A DNA stretch of 29,171 nt from a virus. Positions 21,365 through 28,448 of the stretch are shown in pieces. The position numbers were made by a program, and so were the translations under genes. The notes under the pieces are model-generated. The model was not told the DNA's origin, made no database searches, and worked only from the letters and a program-made list of their open reading frames with translations. Location: IMG/VR virus record IMGVR_UViG_3300008450_000327, positions 1-29,171 of that record, one strand, 5' to 3'. Numbering within the stretch: position 1 is the stretch's first letter; each line of letters opens with the position of its first letter.

Positions 21365-23077
21365 TTACCTCACTATTCTAGAAAAATTCTTTACCTTCTC
21401 AAACCGAATCACATTTCGGAACTTGTCTTGTAGTATATCACCTTTATGTGAAATAACAAACAGATTAACATCTTCCAACATGTGTAGTATCTTCATTAGA
21501 TTTTCAGTACCTTCTGTATCTAGTGAAGAATCAAAGACCTCATCCAGTATCAACAGGTTGGTGTTGGATGAATTCTTTAACTTGGCGACAGCACGCCATG
21601 TCAGTAACAAGGCCATATCAATACGTTGTTTCTCACCTTCAGAAAACGATGCATATGAAAACTCATCACGGTGCCTAGACTTGATTGTTTCCTTAAACGA
21701 CTCATCGAGGTTGAAGTTGACAAAGAAATCTAAGGTAGATAAATACTTATTGACCAATTTATTAATGATTGGTAAATACTGGCGAACAATCTTTGTTTTA
21801 ATGCCTGTATCTTTTAACAACACCGAAGCGGCCTCATAATATGTCTTTGTATCTATTAATGCTCTTAAGTCTTCTTCTAGCTTACTCAAATGATTTGCGA
21901 GTTCTTGTAGCTGGACTTGTTGTGTCTCTGTTGAATCTTTATTTGATTGCAATGCCGCAATCTCTTTTTGTATTTTAACAATATACTTGTTAATCTCGGT
22001 AATAGAAGTACTCTTTGTGGCAATCTGAATCTGTAGTGCCTGAATCTGTTTCTGTACCTCGGAGATAGAATTCAACTTAGTTTGTTCCGCAAGTAACTTG
22101 GATTCTAATTGTGTCAATCCATGTTCACACTCACCAACTTTTGTACCTAGATTGAGAAGTTCCGTATCTTTGAAATCCGAGGCAATGGCTTGCCTACAAG
22201 TTGGACAATCATCATTGTGTTGGAAGAAACTAATATCTTTACGTAGTTTGGATAAATTGCTCTCAATTTGAGATTCAAGCTTTGTAATCTTTTTGACCTT
22301 ATCCTCGACAATAGATTTCTCTGCCACTGATGTTGACAACGTTTCGACCAATGTACTGGCGTTAGCAACTTCTCCATGTAAGGTTTGTATGGCGTTGTTG
22401 TTAGTTTGAATTTCATTCTCATATTGTTTTACCCTTAGGTCATTGTTCTGATTCAACTCATCAATATGTTTCTTCTGCATTTCATGTTTCTGTTTTGCCA
22501 ATTCAATCTCACTCTTTTTGGCAACTGACAGTTCTTTGTTCTCAGTCATTCGTTCTTTTACCAAACTGTTCATAGTGGAAAAGATTTGAATGTCTAACAA
22601 GTCTTCAATGATAGACCTGCGATCACCTGGAGACAACTGCATAAATGGTGTGAATGATGCCGAACCAAGAATCACAATCTGAGTAAATGATTTGTAATTC
22701 AACTTGAGAATAAACTTCTCTAAGAATTCTTGATAGTCACGCATTGCGGCTTCTTGATTGATTAGAACACCGTCTTGATAAATTTCAAACACATTTGGTT
22801 TGATACCACGAACAATCTTATATGATTTGTTGGCGGTATCAAAACCAACTTCAACCACAGCATCTTTGCCATTGATTGAATTTACAAGTTGGGGTTTGTT
22901 AATGCTGCGAAATGGTTTGCCAAACAAAGAGAAACACAATGCATCTAACATTGTGCTCTTGCCTGAACCATTTTCACCGACTACTAGTGTGTTGTGTGAG
23001 TTGTCCAACTTGATTTCAGTCCAACTGTTGCCAGTGGATAGAAAGTTCTTCCAACGAATATAACGAAAAACAAGCAT
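21365..23077 (-). CDS. 46: Recombination nuclease subunit gp46 (Rad50/SbcC-like)
   Basis: ATPase subunit of the gp46/47 exonuclease complex that resects DNA ends for recombination-dependent replication. The 570-residue protein (T4: 560) shows Walker A GENGSGKSTM (34-42), two long coiled coils flanking the zinc-hook CPTC (about 291-294), the ABC signature SFSEGEKQR (about 475-483) and Walker B LLILDEVFDSS (about 505-515). SLFGKPFRSINKPQLVNS and GSASFTPFMQLSPGDRRSIIEDLLD match T4 gp46 closely. It is separated from gp47 by a small HNH gene; in T4 the two are adjacent. Confidence 0.96.
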   Translation of the reverse strand: MLVFRYIRWKNFLSTGNSWTEIKLDNSHNTLVVGENGSGKSTMLDALCFSLFGKPFRSINKPQLVNSINGKDAVVEVGFDTANKSYKIVRGIKPNVFEIYQDGVLINQEAAMRDYQEFLEKFILKLNYKSFTQIVILGSASFTPFMQLSPGDRRSIIEDLLDIQIFSTMNSLVKERMTENKELSVAKKSEIELAKQKHEMQKKHIDELNQNNDLRVKQYENEIQTNNNAIQTLHGEVANASTLVETLSTSVAEKSIVEDKVKKITKLESQIESNLSKLRKDISFFQHNDDCPTCRQAIASDFKDTELLNLGTKVGECEHGLTQLESKLLAEQTKLNSISEVQKQIQALQIQIATKSTSITEINKYIVKIQKEIAALQSNKDSTETQQVQLQELANHLSKLEEDLRALIDTKTYYEAASVLLKDTGIKTKIVRQYLPIINKLVNKYLSTLDFFVNFNLDESFKETIKSRHRDEFSYASFSEGEKQRIDMALLLTWRAVAKLKNSSNTNLLILDEVFDSSLDTEGTENLMKILHMLEDVNLFVISHKGDILQDKFRNVIRFEKVKNFSRIVR

Positions 23078-23078
23078 A

Positions 23079-23372
23079 TTATTTTTTGCCTTTTACAATA
23101 TTTTCTCTCCAAGGCAACATTTGTAAGTTGCCAATTTCAGATATTTCTTCGGCCGAAATGTTATTTTCAAATCCTTTTTTGCAAGATATGATATGATCCA
23201 GATGATAACCATCTTCTATGCCAGCAAGTGTTCTCTTATATTCATTAGGATTAATTATTTTTTTATTCATCATATATGTTTGTTCTGTTAATTTTGTAAC
23301 TCTATTTCTATATCTTCTAAATTCTGGTGTATCTTTCTTAAATCTTGTTTTTTTATATTCTTCTGTTTGCAT
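23079..23372 (-). CDS. Small HNH endonuclease between gp47 and gp46
   Basis: A 97-residue AT-rich HNH protein. The N-terminus is basic (KKTRFKKDTPEFRRYRNRV), and the nuclease signature is GYHLDHIISCKKGFENNIS followed by EIGNLQMLPWRENIVKGKK, with the His-Leu-Asp-His pair and downstream Asn. It fills the 13-base-flanked gap between gp47 and gp46. It is probably a free-standing homing-type endonuclease that inserted at a gene boundary. The ribosome site is poor (TTTTTAGAT before ATG), so it may be weakly or read-through translated. Confidence 0.83.
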   Translation of the reverse strand: MQTEEYKKTRFKKDTPEFRRYRNRVTKLTEQTYMMNKKIINPNEYKRTLAGIEDGYHLDHIISCKKGFENNISAEEISEIGNLQMLPWRENIVKGKK

Positions 23373-23384
23373 ATCTAAAAATAA

Positions 23385-24455
23385 TCATTCTGAAGTTTCT
23401 GTATTCAATGCCTCAACGTATAATTCTTTCATTAAGTTCTTGAGTTTATCACGTTCTACATTAATTGTCAAGTTATCTATGTACTTTGATAGTATGGTCA
23501 TTGTATCTTCTGCCTGATCCACAATATCGGCATCAATGTCGGTATCATAATCATTGAAGTCTTCAACAATGGATATATCAGCTGCACCAGATTTATATAA
23601 ATTATCCAATACTGTATCAAACAAGTAAGGGTTCTGTTTGTTTATTACAACAACTTTAATGTAACACTCTTTGTATAAACTAAAGTCATGTGTCTTCCAA
23701 TCTTCAAATGATTGTGCGCCATCATCATATGTTATCTTATGAAACATCTTATGTGGATTTGGTACAAATGTCAACTCTCTTGTGTCGGTATCAAAGATAT
23801 GAAAGCCACGTTGGTCATTATAATCTGCCCAAGTAATTTCATACTGATTACCCAAATAAGAAATGTTGCCATCACTTGATTTGTGGTGAAAGTGGCCAGA
23901 CAATACAGTATCGAATCGGTCAAACATCTTCTTTTCTAAGCCTGTATGGCAAATATTACCTTTGTCCATTTCAAAGCCAGCAATCTCAAAGTGACCAAAT
24001 ACAATCTGTGCGGTTGTTTGTTGTACATCATCTAAGGTTTCTTGGTAATTACTAGAATTAATCCAAGGCACCATCAATACTTCTGTACCATCATAGTTCT
24101 TCTTTACTGGACTTGTGTACACATTTATGTTATCATAGTGGTCAAACAACTCATTCATGGCATTGATTTCATTTGTGTTCTTGTAAGTCACATCGTGATT
24201 ACCTACAATTACATCCATGGTAATGCCTTCGTTCTTTAACACATCAAAGAATCGTTTACGCCACGAATTCAGAATAACATAGTTAATAAACTTTCTTCGG
24301 TCTACCACATCACCAAGGTGGCAGATATGTTTAATGTCGTGTTCTTTCAAATAAGGAAAGAATGTACCTTCCCAGAATTTGAAGAAGTATTCATTAAAAG
24401 GTAAACTGTCACCACGAGCACCCGCATGGGTATCATTTATAATTGCCAGCTTCAT
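23385..24455 (-). CDS. 47: Recombination nuclease subunit gp47 (Mre11/SbcD-like)
   Basis: Nuclease subunit of the gp46/47 complex with the metallophosphoesterase motifs: IINDTHAGARGDS (Asp8, His10), HLGDVVDRR (48-54), VIVGNHDVT (Asn86, His87), VFGHFEIAGF and VLSGHFHHK. The 356-residue length compares with 339 in T4 gp47. The first part matches T4 gp47 well (FFPYLKEHDIKHICHLGDV). The start overlaps the endonuclease VII-like gene stop by 4 bases. A small HNH gene follows before gp46. No active-site residue is missing. Confidence 0.95.
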   Translation of the reverse strand: MKLAIINDTHAGARGDSLPFNEYFFKFWEGTFFPYLKEHDIKHICHLGDVVDRRKFINYVILNSWRKRFFDVLKNEGITMDVIVGNHDVTYKNTNEINAMNELFDHYDNINVYTSPVKKNYDGTEVLMVPWINSSNYQETLDDVQQTTAQIVFGHFEIAGFEMDKGNICHTGLEKKMFDRFDTVLSGHFHHKSSDGNISYLGNQYEITWADYNDQRGFHIFDTDTRELTFVPNPHKMFHKITYDDGAQSFEDWKTHDFSLYKECYIKVVVINKQNPYLFDTVLDNLYKSGAADISIVEDFNDYDTDIDADIVDQAEDTMTILSKYIDNLTINVERDKLKNLMKELYVEALNTETSE

Positions 24456-24823
24456 AGTATTTTATTTTCTTCAATATATTCTATAAGTTTTTTAACTCGG
24501 TCGATATCTTCTTTTAGTAAACCTAAAGAAGTATTACAGTTTGAACAAAGTAGTTTTCTAATATTACCTGTTATATGACAATGGTCAACACTTAAACTTT
24601 TTTTCTGTTCAGTATAATGTTTTTCACAAATATAACAATTACCATTCTGTTCAAATAACATCTTATTGTAATCTTCTAGAGATATACCATAGTTCCTAAT
24701 CAACATCCTATTTTTAGATTTATCTTTATTATTTGCATAATACTCCTTCATTGCTTGTTTGCGTTCAGTTGTATTGTTATATTTTAATAAAGTAACTTTT
24801 CTTTTTTCTGGTGTAGTTCTCAT
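24452..24823 (-). CDS. Endonuclease VII-type HNH nuclease
   Basis: A 123-residue protein of the recombination endonuclease VII family. It has a basic N-terminus and the family core YGISLEDYNKMLFEQNGNCYIC, then LSVDHCHITGNIRKLLCSNCNTSLGLLKE. The paired CxxC zinc ligands and the DHCH catalytic box are intact. T4 gp49, the true Holliday-junction resolvase, is 157 residues and has extra domains, so this shorter form is more likely a free-standing homing-type nuclease than the resolvase itself. It lies between gp55 and gp47, is AT-rich, has a strong GGAG ribosome site, and carries its own TATAAATA late box 29 bases upstream. Confidence 0.88.
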   Translation of the reverse strand: MRTTPEKRKVTLLKYNNTTERKQAMKEYYANNKDKSKNRMLIRNYGISLEDYNKMLFEQNGNCYICEKHYTEQKKSLSVDHCHITGNIRKLLCSNCNTSLGLLKEDIDRVKKLIEYIEENKIL

Positions 24824-24851
24824 TTTTTCTCCTATTAATTGGTATCATTAA

Positions 24852-24859
24852 TATTTATA
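24852..24859 (-). promoter_or_regulatory. T4-type late promoter -10 box (TATAAATA) for the endonuclease VII-like gene
   Basis: A perfect TATAAATA on the minus strand lies between gp55 and the endonuclease VII-like gene, with its downstream edge 29 bases before the ATG. It would allow late, gp55-dependent expression separate from the early unit. Confidence 0.6.
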
Positions 24860-24888
24860 AAAAAACGATTTTCAACGACACTAAATCT

Positions 24889-25431
24889 TCATTTATCTTC
24901 ATCAATCTCTTCAATGAACTTTTCAAGTCCTTTAGTTTTACTTTCTTTTTTCTTCTTTTTGTTTTCTTCAAAGTTGTAAATGAATTCGGAAATGTTTTCA
25001 TACAACTGGAACTGTTTGTTGGCTCCATCATCATCAGATAGAAATTCACCCTCATCTAGTATGCCGAACATTTCTGTTGCCTTATACTTAACATACAGTT
25101 GTTTTTTCTCACGCATAATTCGTCTGAGAAAAGCATAATATATGATTTGAGTAAAATAAGCAAATGGATTCTTACTCTTTACCGGATCAAAGTTGCGAAA
25201 GTACATCAGGCAATTCTCAACACCATCACTCATCATCTCATCACGGAAGGAATAGGAAATAAAGTTTGGTTTTCTAGACAAGTGTTCCGCAATTTTCAGG
25301 AAACATTCACCAATATAATTTGGAATCTGTGGATCTTCCTTACCATCCTTCTTTGCGGTTTCACAATCCTCACGGTATTGAATTAGAGCCTTCAGAAAGT
25401 CGGCGTTGTTCACATAATGTTTAGTACTCAT
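24889..25431 (-). CDS. 55: Late transcription sigma factor gp55
   Basis: Divergent sigma70-family factor that directs host RNA polymerase to TATAAATA late promoters together with the gp45 clamp. The 180-residue protein (T4: 185) has the recognisable region 2 segment ISYSFRDEMMSDGVENCLMYF, RNFDPVKSKNPFAYFTQIIYYAFLRRIMREKKQ, the part that contacts the -10 box and the core enzyme. The C-terminus is Lys/Glu-rich (EENKKKKKESKTKG), where T4 gp55 carries its clamp-binding tail. It follows the small beta-rich gene and is followed by the endonuclease VII-like gene. The ribosome site is TAAGG. Confidence 0.94.
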   Translation of the reverse strand: MSTKHYVNNADFLKALIQYREDCETAKKDGKEDPQIPNYIGECFLKIAEHLSRKPNFISYSFRDEMMSDGVENCLMYFRNFDPVKSKNPFAYFTQIIYYAFLRRIMREKKQLYVKYKATEMFGILDEGEFLSDDDGANKQFQLYENISEFIYNFEENKKKKKESKTKGLEKFIEEIDEDK

Positions 25432-25499
25432 ATTTGCCTTATTTAACGCTTGACACGTTGGTTGGTTTAATCATATAATTGCGGTGTTGCTGTTTCATG

Positions 25500-25907
25500 T
25501 TAATGGATTACACTATTAGTTTTCTCTTCCATTACTTGTTCTAGGTTATCCAATTCAGAATGATCCATTGCACCAAGTAATCTCTCTCTCAAAATCTCGT
25601 CTGCGTTTTCAGTAGATAACAAAAATTTCTCTACTACATTCAGGTAGTAATCAACCATATCATCTTTCAATTCCAATATAGTCACAATTTCTGCAAGGTC
25701 GATGACAGCGGCATCGACTTTAATCAACTCACTAGGCAACCATGGCATCATAGCCAATATAGTTGCACCAGTTGGAATCCTACGAAAAACTAATTTCATA
25801 GGGTGTTGCAGAATAACACTATTGGACTCTATGTCTTCAACAAAGGCGGAGATAATGTCATCGCCTGTTGCCAATCTAAAGAGTTTAATTGATAATTCGT
25901 TGTTCAT
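25500..25907 (-). CDS. Conserved small beta-rich phage protein (paralogue of the gene at 5895)
   Basis: A 135-residue protein without a named function that I recognise. The first 90 residues (LSIKLFRLATGDDIISAFVEDI, MKLVFRRIP, MMPWLPSELIKVD, IVTILELKDDMVDYYLNVVEK) follow the same order of elements as the 99-residue product at 5895-6194, suggesting paralogy and perhaps an Sm/SH3-like barrel. An acidic helical tail (ENADEILRERLLGAMDHSELDNLEQVMEE) is specific to this copy. Its ATG overlaps the UvsW stop in an ATGA arrangement, and gp55 follows, so it belongs to the recombination and late-sigma unit. Confidence 0.78.
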   Translation of the reverse strand: MNNELSIKLFRLATGDDIISAFVEDIESNSVILQHPMKLVFRRIPTGATILAMMPWLPSELIKVDAAVIDLAEIVTILELKDDMVDYYLNVVEKFLLSTENADEILRERLLGAMDHSELDNLEQVMEEKTNSVIH

Positions 25908-27367
25908 TCTTTTATATCTACGTTGTAAAATTTATATTCAAACTTTTCTTCATCGTATATTTTAACACGGTCCAAAAGGTGAAGCAAGGTAAAATTGGTA
26001 TGTTTGCCTGTTCTAAAATCATCTGCGATATCATATAACACAGCTTGGTCTTTGTTATCACCTAATCGTAATACACGGCCAATAGATTGTAAGTTTCTAA
26101 TCCTGGACTTAGATGGTGATGCAAATATTACATTGTGTAGATTACGAATATTAATACCAGTAGAGAATGTACCATAAGATGCAACAATGATTGCATTAGT
26201 TTCTTTTTCTGTTACGGCACGAACATTCTCACGTTCTTCTACATCAGTACCACCATAAACAAAAGATATTGTTCTATCTATGTTACTGTCTTTGATGTGT
26301 TCATATAAAAACTTGCCATGTTTATCCACATATTGGAATAATACAAGTGTGTTACCTTCTAACGATAGAGTTAGATTCTTAATGAAATCATTTCTTTTTC
26401 TACTAGCAACAATGTAATCCATTTCAGCATTGTAATCCCAATTTCTGGATTCTTTACATACAACATCTGGATATTTTAGTACAATACATTTGATTTTAAA
26501 ATCAGCAGCATGTTTGTTTTCAATCAATTCTTTAGTTGTTGTTGCCTTATGAACTGCACCAAACAAACCTTCTAATACTAATCTGTGTGTCTGAGTGCCA
26601 TCTAATGTTCCAGTACATCCAACACGCATGGACGCATTCACACAACCAGATAGTATGGTTGTCAGAGACTTTGCTTTAAACTGGTGGGCCTCATCACCTA
26701 GTACATAATCAAACTGTTCAAAGTATTCTTTCTCTCTGTTGTAGATGGATTGCCATGTTGTGATAGTTAAAAACTTATCTGTGTGTTTATCTTTACCTGC
26801 ATACTGTCGGTGACAATACGTATCAACATCATAACCATATGACTTGAAATCAGAATACATTTGTTCAACCAATGATGTGGTTGGTACAATTAATAAACCT
26901 TTAGAGTGATTCTGTTCTTGTATCTTAGAGAGAATGAGATACAGTATAAGAGATTTGCCTGATGCTGTTGGTGATAATAACAACATTCGTTTGTTACGAA
27001 TGGCTTTTACGAATGCATCTAGTTGGTAATCACGTACCTCTAGTGGCAAGTTTAATGATGTAATGAATTCTTTTGCTTCGTGTACAGAGAAGTTAGTTGT
27101 GATATTAACTTCTTTTTCCAGTTCTAATGTGTATTCACGTTCTTCACAAAACTTTTGAATGTATGGAACTAGACCATGATAGATATTAAATGTTCTTAGG
27201 TCTGCCAATCTAATCTTGCCGTCCCATATGCGAGACTTATAAGCAGGAGTAAACTGGTAACCTGGAACATAGAATGTGAAATAATCACTTAACTCTTGTG
27301 CTATGTTTCTTTCACATTCAAACCTAATGTAAGCTTCATTAAGTTTTTTTAATATCAAATCTGCCAT
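25904..27367 (-). CDS. uvsW: UvsW ATP-dependent helicase
   Basis: Superfamily 2 helicase that branch-migrates and regresses forks and unwinds R-loops, shifting T4 from origin to recombination-dependent replication. The 487-residue protein (T4: 503) shows motif I LLLSPTASGKS (132-139), motif Ia VPTTSLVEQ, motif II DEAH (225-228), motif III GCTGTLDG, motif V in ATYGTFSTGIN-like IVASYGTFSTGIN and motif VI QSIGRVLRLG. The N-terminal domain contains GYQFTPAYKSRIWDGKIRL, as in T4. The ATG at 27367 overlaps the UvsY stop (TAATG) and has an AGG ribosome site; an upstream TTG in frame is unlikely. UvsY and UvsW adjoin in T4 as well. Confidence 0.95.
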   Translation of the reverse strand: MADLILKKLNEAYIRFECERNIAQELSDYFTFYVPGYQFTPAYKSRIWDGKIRLADLRTFNIYHGLVPYIQKFCEEREYTLELEKEVNITTNFSVHEAKEFITSLNLPLEVRDYQLDAFVKAIRNKRMLLLSPTASGKSLILYLILSKIQEQNHSKGLLIVPTTSLVEQMYSDFKSYGYDVDTYCHRQYAGKDKHTDKFLTITTWQSIYNREKEYFEQFDYVLGDEAHQFKAKSLTTILSGCVNASMRVGCTGTLDGTQTHRLVLEGLFGAVHKATTTKELIENKHAADFKIKCIVLKYPDVVCKESRNWDYNAEMDYIVASRKRNDFIKNLTLSLEGNTLVLFQYVDKHGKFLYEHIKDSNIDRTISFVYGGTDVEERENVRAVTEKETNAIIVASYGTFSTGINIRNLHNVIFASPSKSRIRNLQSIGRVLRLGDNKDQAVLYDIADDFRTGKHTNFTLLHLLDRVKIYDEEKFEYKFYNVDIKE

Positions 27368-27804
27368 TAACCTATGCCTTGTATGAACCTCTCCCAAGCA
27401 ATATAGTCACGTAACTGAAATGTACGACTGTTGAGTTCCTTCATAATACTTTGGCAAACATCAACTATTTCATCATGCATTATTTTGCTGGCAGAGAGTT
27501 TGTTTAAATCTTCATCACTATCAAAGTATGTAGTAATGTCGGATTTGAGTACAAATGGAAATGGTTCCCATCCGTATTTTTTTAATTCGTCATCATCCAT
27601 TTTGCCTGTATAATATTCCCACTTTATTTTTTTATATTTGTTAAACTTAAACTCAGCTTCTTTAGAAAGAAGTCTGTGCTTGGACATGATAGTCAAGTAC
27701 TTCGAGTGTAGTTGTGGAATATTAATCAGTTCAACGTTGGGTTGTGTGCGGTCAATCTGTGCATCTTTACGCCACATTTCCAACAGTTCTTCAAGTTTAG
27801 TCAT
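27367..27804 (-). CDS. uvsY: UvsY recombination mediator
   Basis: Mediator that loads UvsX on gp32-coated ssDNA. The 145-residue protein (T4: 137) aligns with T4 UvsY by pattern: an N-terminal ELLEMWRKDAQIDRTQ, then SKYLTIMSKHRLL, KKIKWEYYTGKMDDDEL, VLKSDITTYFDSDEDL and the C-terminal IVDVCQSIMKELNSRTFQLRDYIAWERFIQG, with the last helix matching T4's FAIKHIQDMRAFEAG. Its AGGAGG ribosome site is inside a hairpin that upstream read-through transcripts would form, and a sigma70 promoter would start transcripts within the hairpin. It heads the early recombination unit. Confidence 0.9.
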   Translation of the reverse strand: MTKLEELLEMWRKDAQIDRTQPNVELINIPQLHSKYLTIMSKHRLLSKEAEFKFNKYKKIKWEYYTGKMDDDELKKYGWEPFPFVLKSDITTYFDSDEDLNKLSASKIMHDEIVDVCQSIMKELNSRTFQLRDYIAWERFIQGIG

Positions 27805-27808
27805 AGAG

Positions 27809-27823
27809 CCTCCTAGTTAGGAG
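27809..27823 (-). promoter_or_regulatory. Hairpin over the uvsY ribosome-binding site
   Basis: In minus-strand RNA CUCCU (27823-27819) pairs with AGGAG (27814-27810) around the loop AACU, hiding the AGGAGG ribosome site. A transcript starting at about 27815, as the adjacent promoter predicts, lacks the 5' arm and leaves the site open. Confidence 0.6.
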
Positions 27824-27850
27824 TATACATTATAAATTACAGTTTGTCAA
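27822..27850 (-). promoter_or_regulatory. Sigma70 early promoter for uvsY
   Basis: TTGACA (27850-27845), a 17-base spacer and TATACT (27827-27822, five of six consensus bases) on the minus strand. The -35 lies in the last codons of the gp19-like gene, and the -10 overlaps the 5' arm of the ribosome-site hairpin. Confidence 0.8.
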
Positions 27851-28373
27851 TATCGTAATAGGTAAATCTGAATGTGGCATCGGCAGTAATGATATTCTCA
27901 GGTGTGTCGGTAGATGACATGGCGAATGAAGATATGCTTGTTGGGAATACTTCGTAGAATTTAAATCGGTACAATGGAATATTTGATGATGACAATATGG
28001 TAATTGTTGCATCAGAATATTGAGGACCTGTAGTTTTACCCAAAGATGTATATCGATTCAAGTTTGCCAAGTTTTGATATTCAGAGTAATCTTTAGGGAA
28101 TGTCATTGCACGAATCCAATCGTGTACTTCTTTCCATGCCTGTAGTTCTTCGTCAACCATAAAGGTTACGTTTAACAAGTCATAGATGGCCTTCTCACCA
28201 GGAATGTACATGTCAACGAAAGGTGTTGGCTTTGGTATTTCCGACAATGAAACTCCAGGTACCGTTACCGTTTGGCAAAAGTACTGCATGTTTGGTAGTC
28301 GACCAAAATTTAACTCAAATTTATTTGGATGAATTAAATTTGGATTTGATGGGTTTCTTGTTAGTGCTGTCAT
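27837..28373 (-). CDS. gp19-like tail tube / virion structural protein
   Basis: A 178-residue protein resembling the gp19 tail-tube family: RNPSNPNLIHPNKFELNFGRLPNMQYFCQTVTVPGVSLSEIPKPTPFVDMYIPGEKAIYDLLNVTFMVDEELQAWKEVHDWIRAM in outline (binding loop, then FMVDEELQAW strand-helix) and a C-terminal LYRFKFYEVFPTSISSFAMSS with strands ending TFRFTYYDIDKL. T4 gp19 is 163 residues, so length agrees. T4-like aquatic phages can carry several gp19-like paralogues, so this may be a tube or a baseplate/tube-cap variant. The ATG has no ribosome site, and a late-like CTAAATA ends 6 bases upstream, which would make the transcript nearly leaderless. Confidence 0.78.
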   Translation of the reverse strand: MTALTRNPSNPNLIHPNKFELNFGRLPNMQYFCQTVTVPGVSLSEIPKPTPFVDMYIPGEKAIYDLLNVTFMVDEELQAWKEVHDWIRAMTFPKDYSEYQNLANLNRYTSLGKTTGPQYSDATITILSSSNIPLYRFKFYEVFPTSISSFAMSSTDTPENIITADATFRFTYYDIDKL

Positions 28374-28378
28374 ACGTA

Positions 28379-28385
28379 TATTTAG
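28379..28385 (-). promoter_or_regulatory. Late-like CTAAATA box just before the gp19-like start
   Basis: CTAAATA on the minus strand, similar to the T4 late box, lies directly after the gp23 terminator and 5 bases before the ATG at 28373. It is a plausible late promoter, but the spacing would place the transcript start at the start codon. Confidence 0.4.
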
Positions 28386-28388
28386 GCG

Positions 28389-28422
28389 AAAAAAAAGAGA
28401 AGGTCTTTCGACCCTCTCTTTT
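28389..28422 (-). terminator. Rho-independent terminator after gp23
   Basis: Minus-strand RNA AAAAGAGAGGGUC pairs with GACCUUCUCUUUU (13 pairs, one G-U) around a GAAA tetraloop, followed by a run of U (A run 28389-28396 on the plus strand). It lies 27 bases after the gp23 stop. Confidence 0.92.
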
Positions 28423-28448
28423 AAGTAACCCTCTTAACGGGGTTTTTA

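Noticed and set aside
22147-22422. Alternative minus-strand frame inside gp46
   Set aside because: It lies wholly within the coiled-coil/zinc-hook part of gp46, which is intact in its own frame; no independent ribosome site or recognisable protein.
24452-24823. True Holliday-junction resolvase gp49
   Set aside because: Only the zinc/HNH core is present and the protein is short; placement and the private late promoter fit a free-standing nuclease better.
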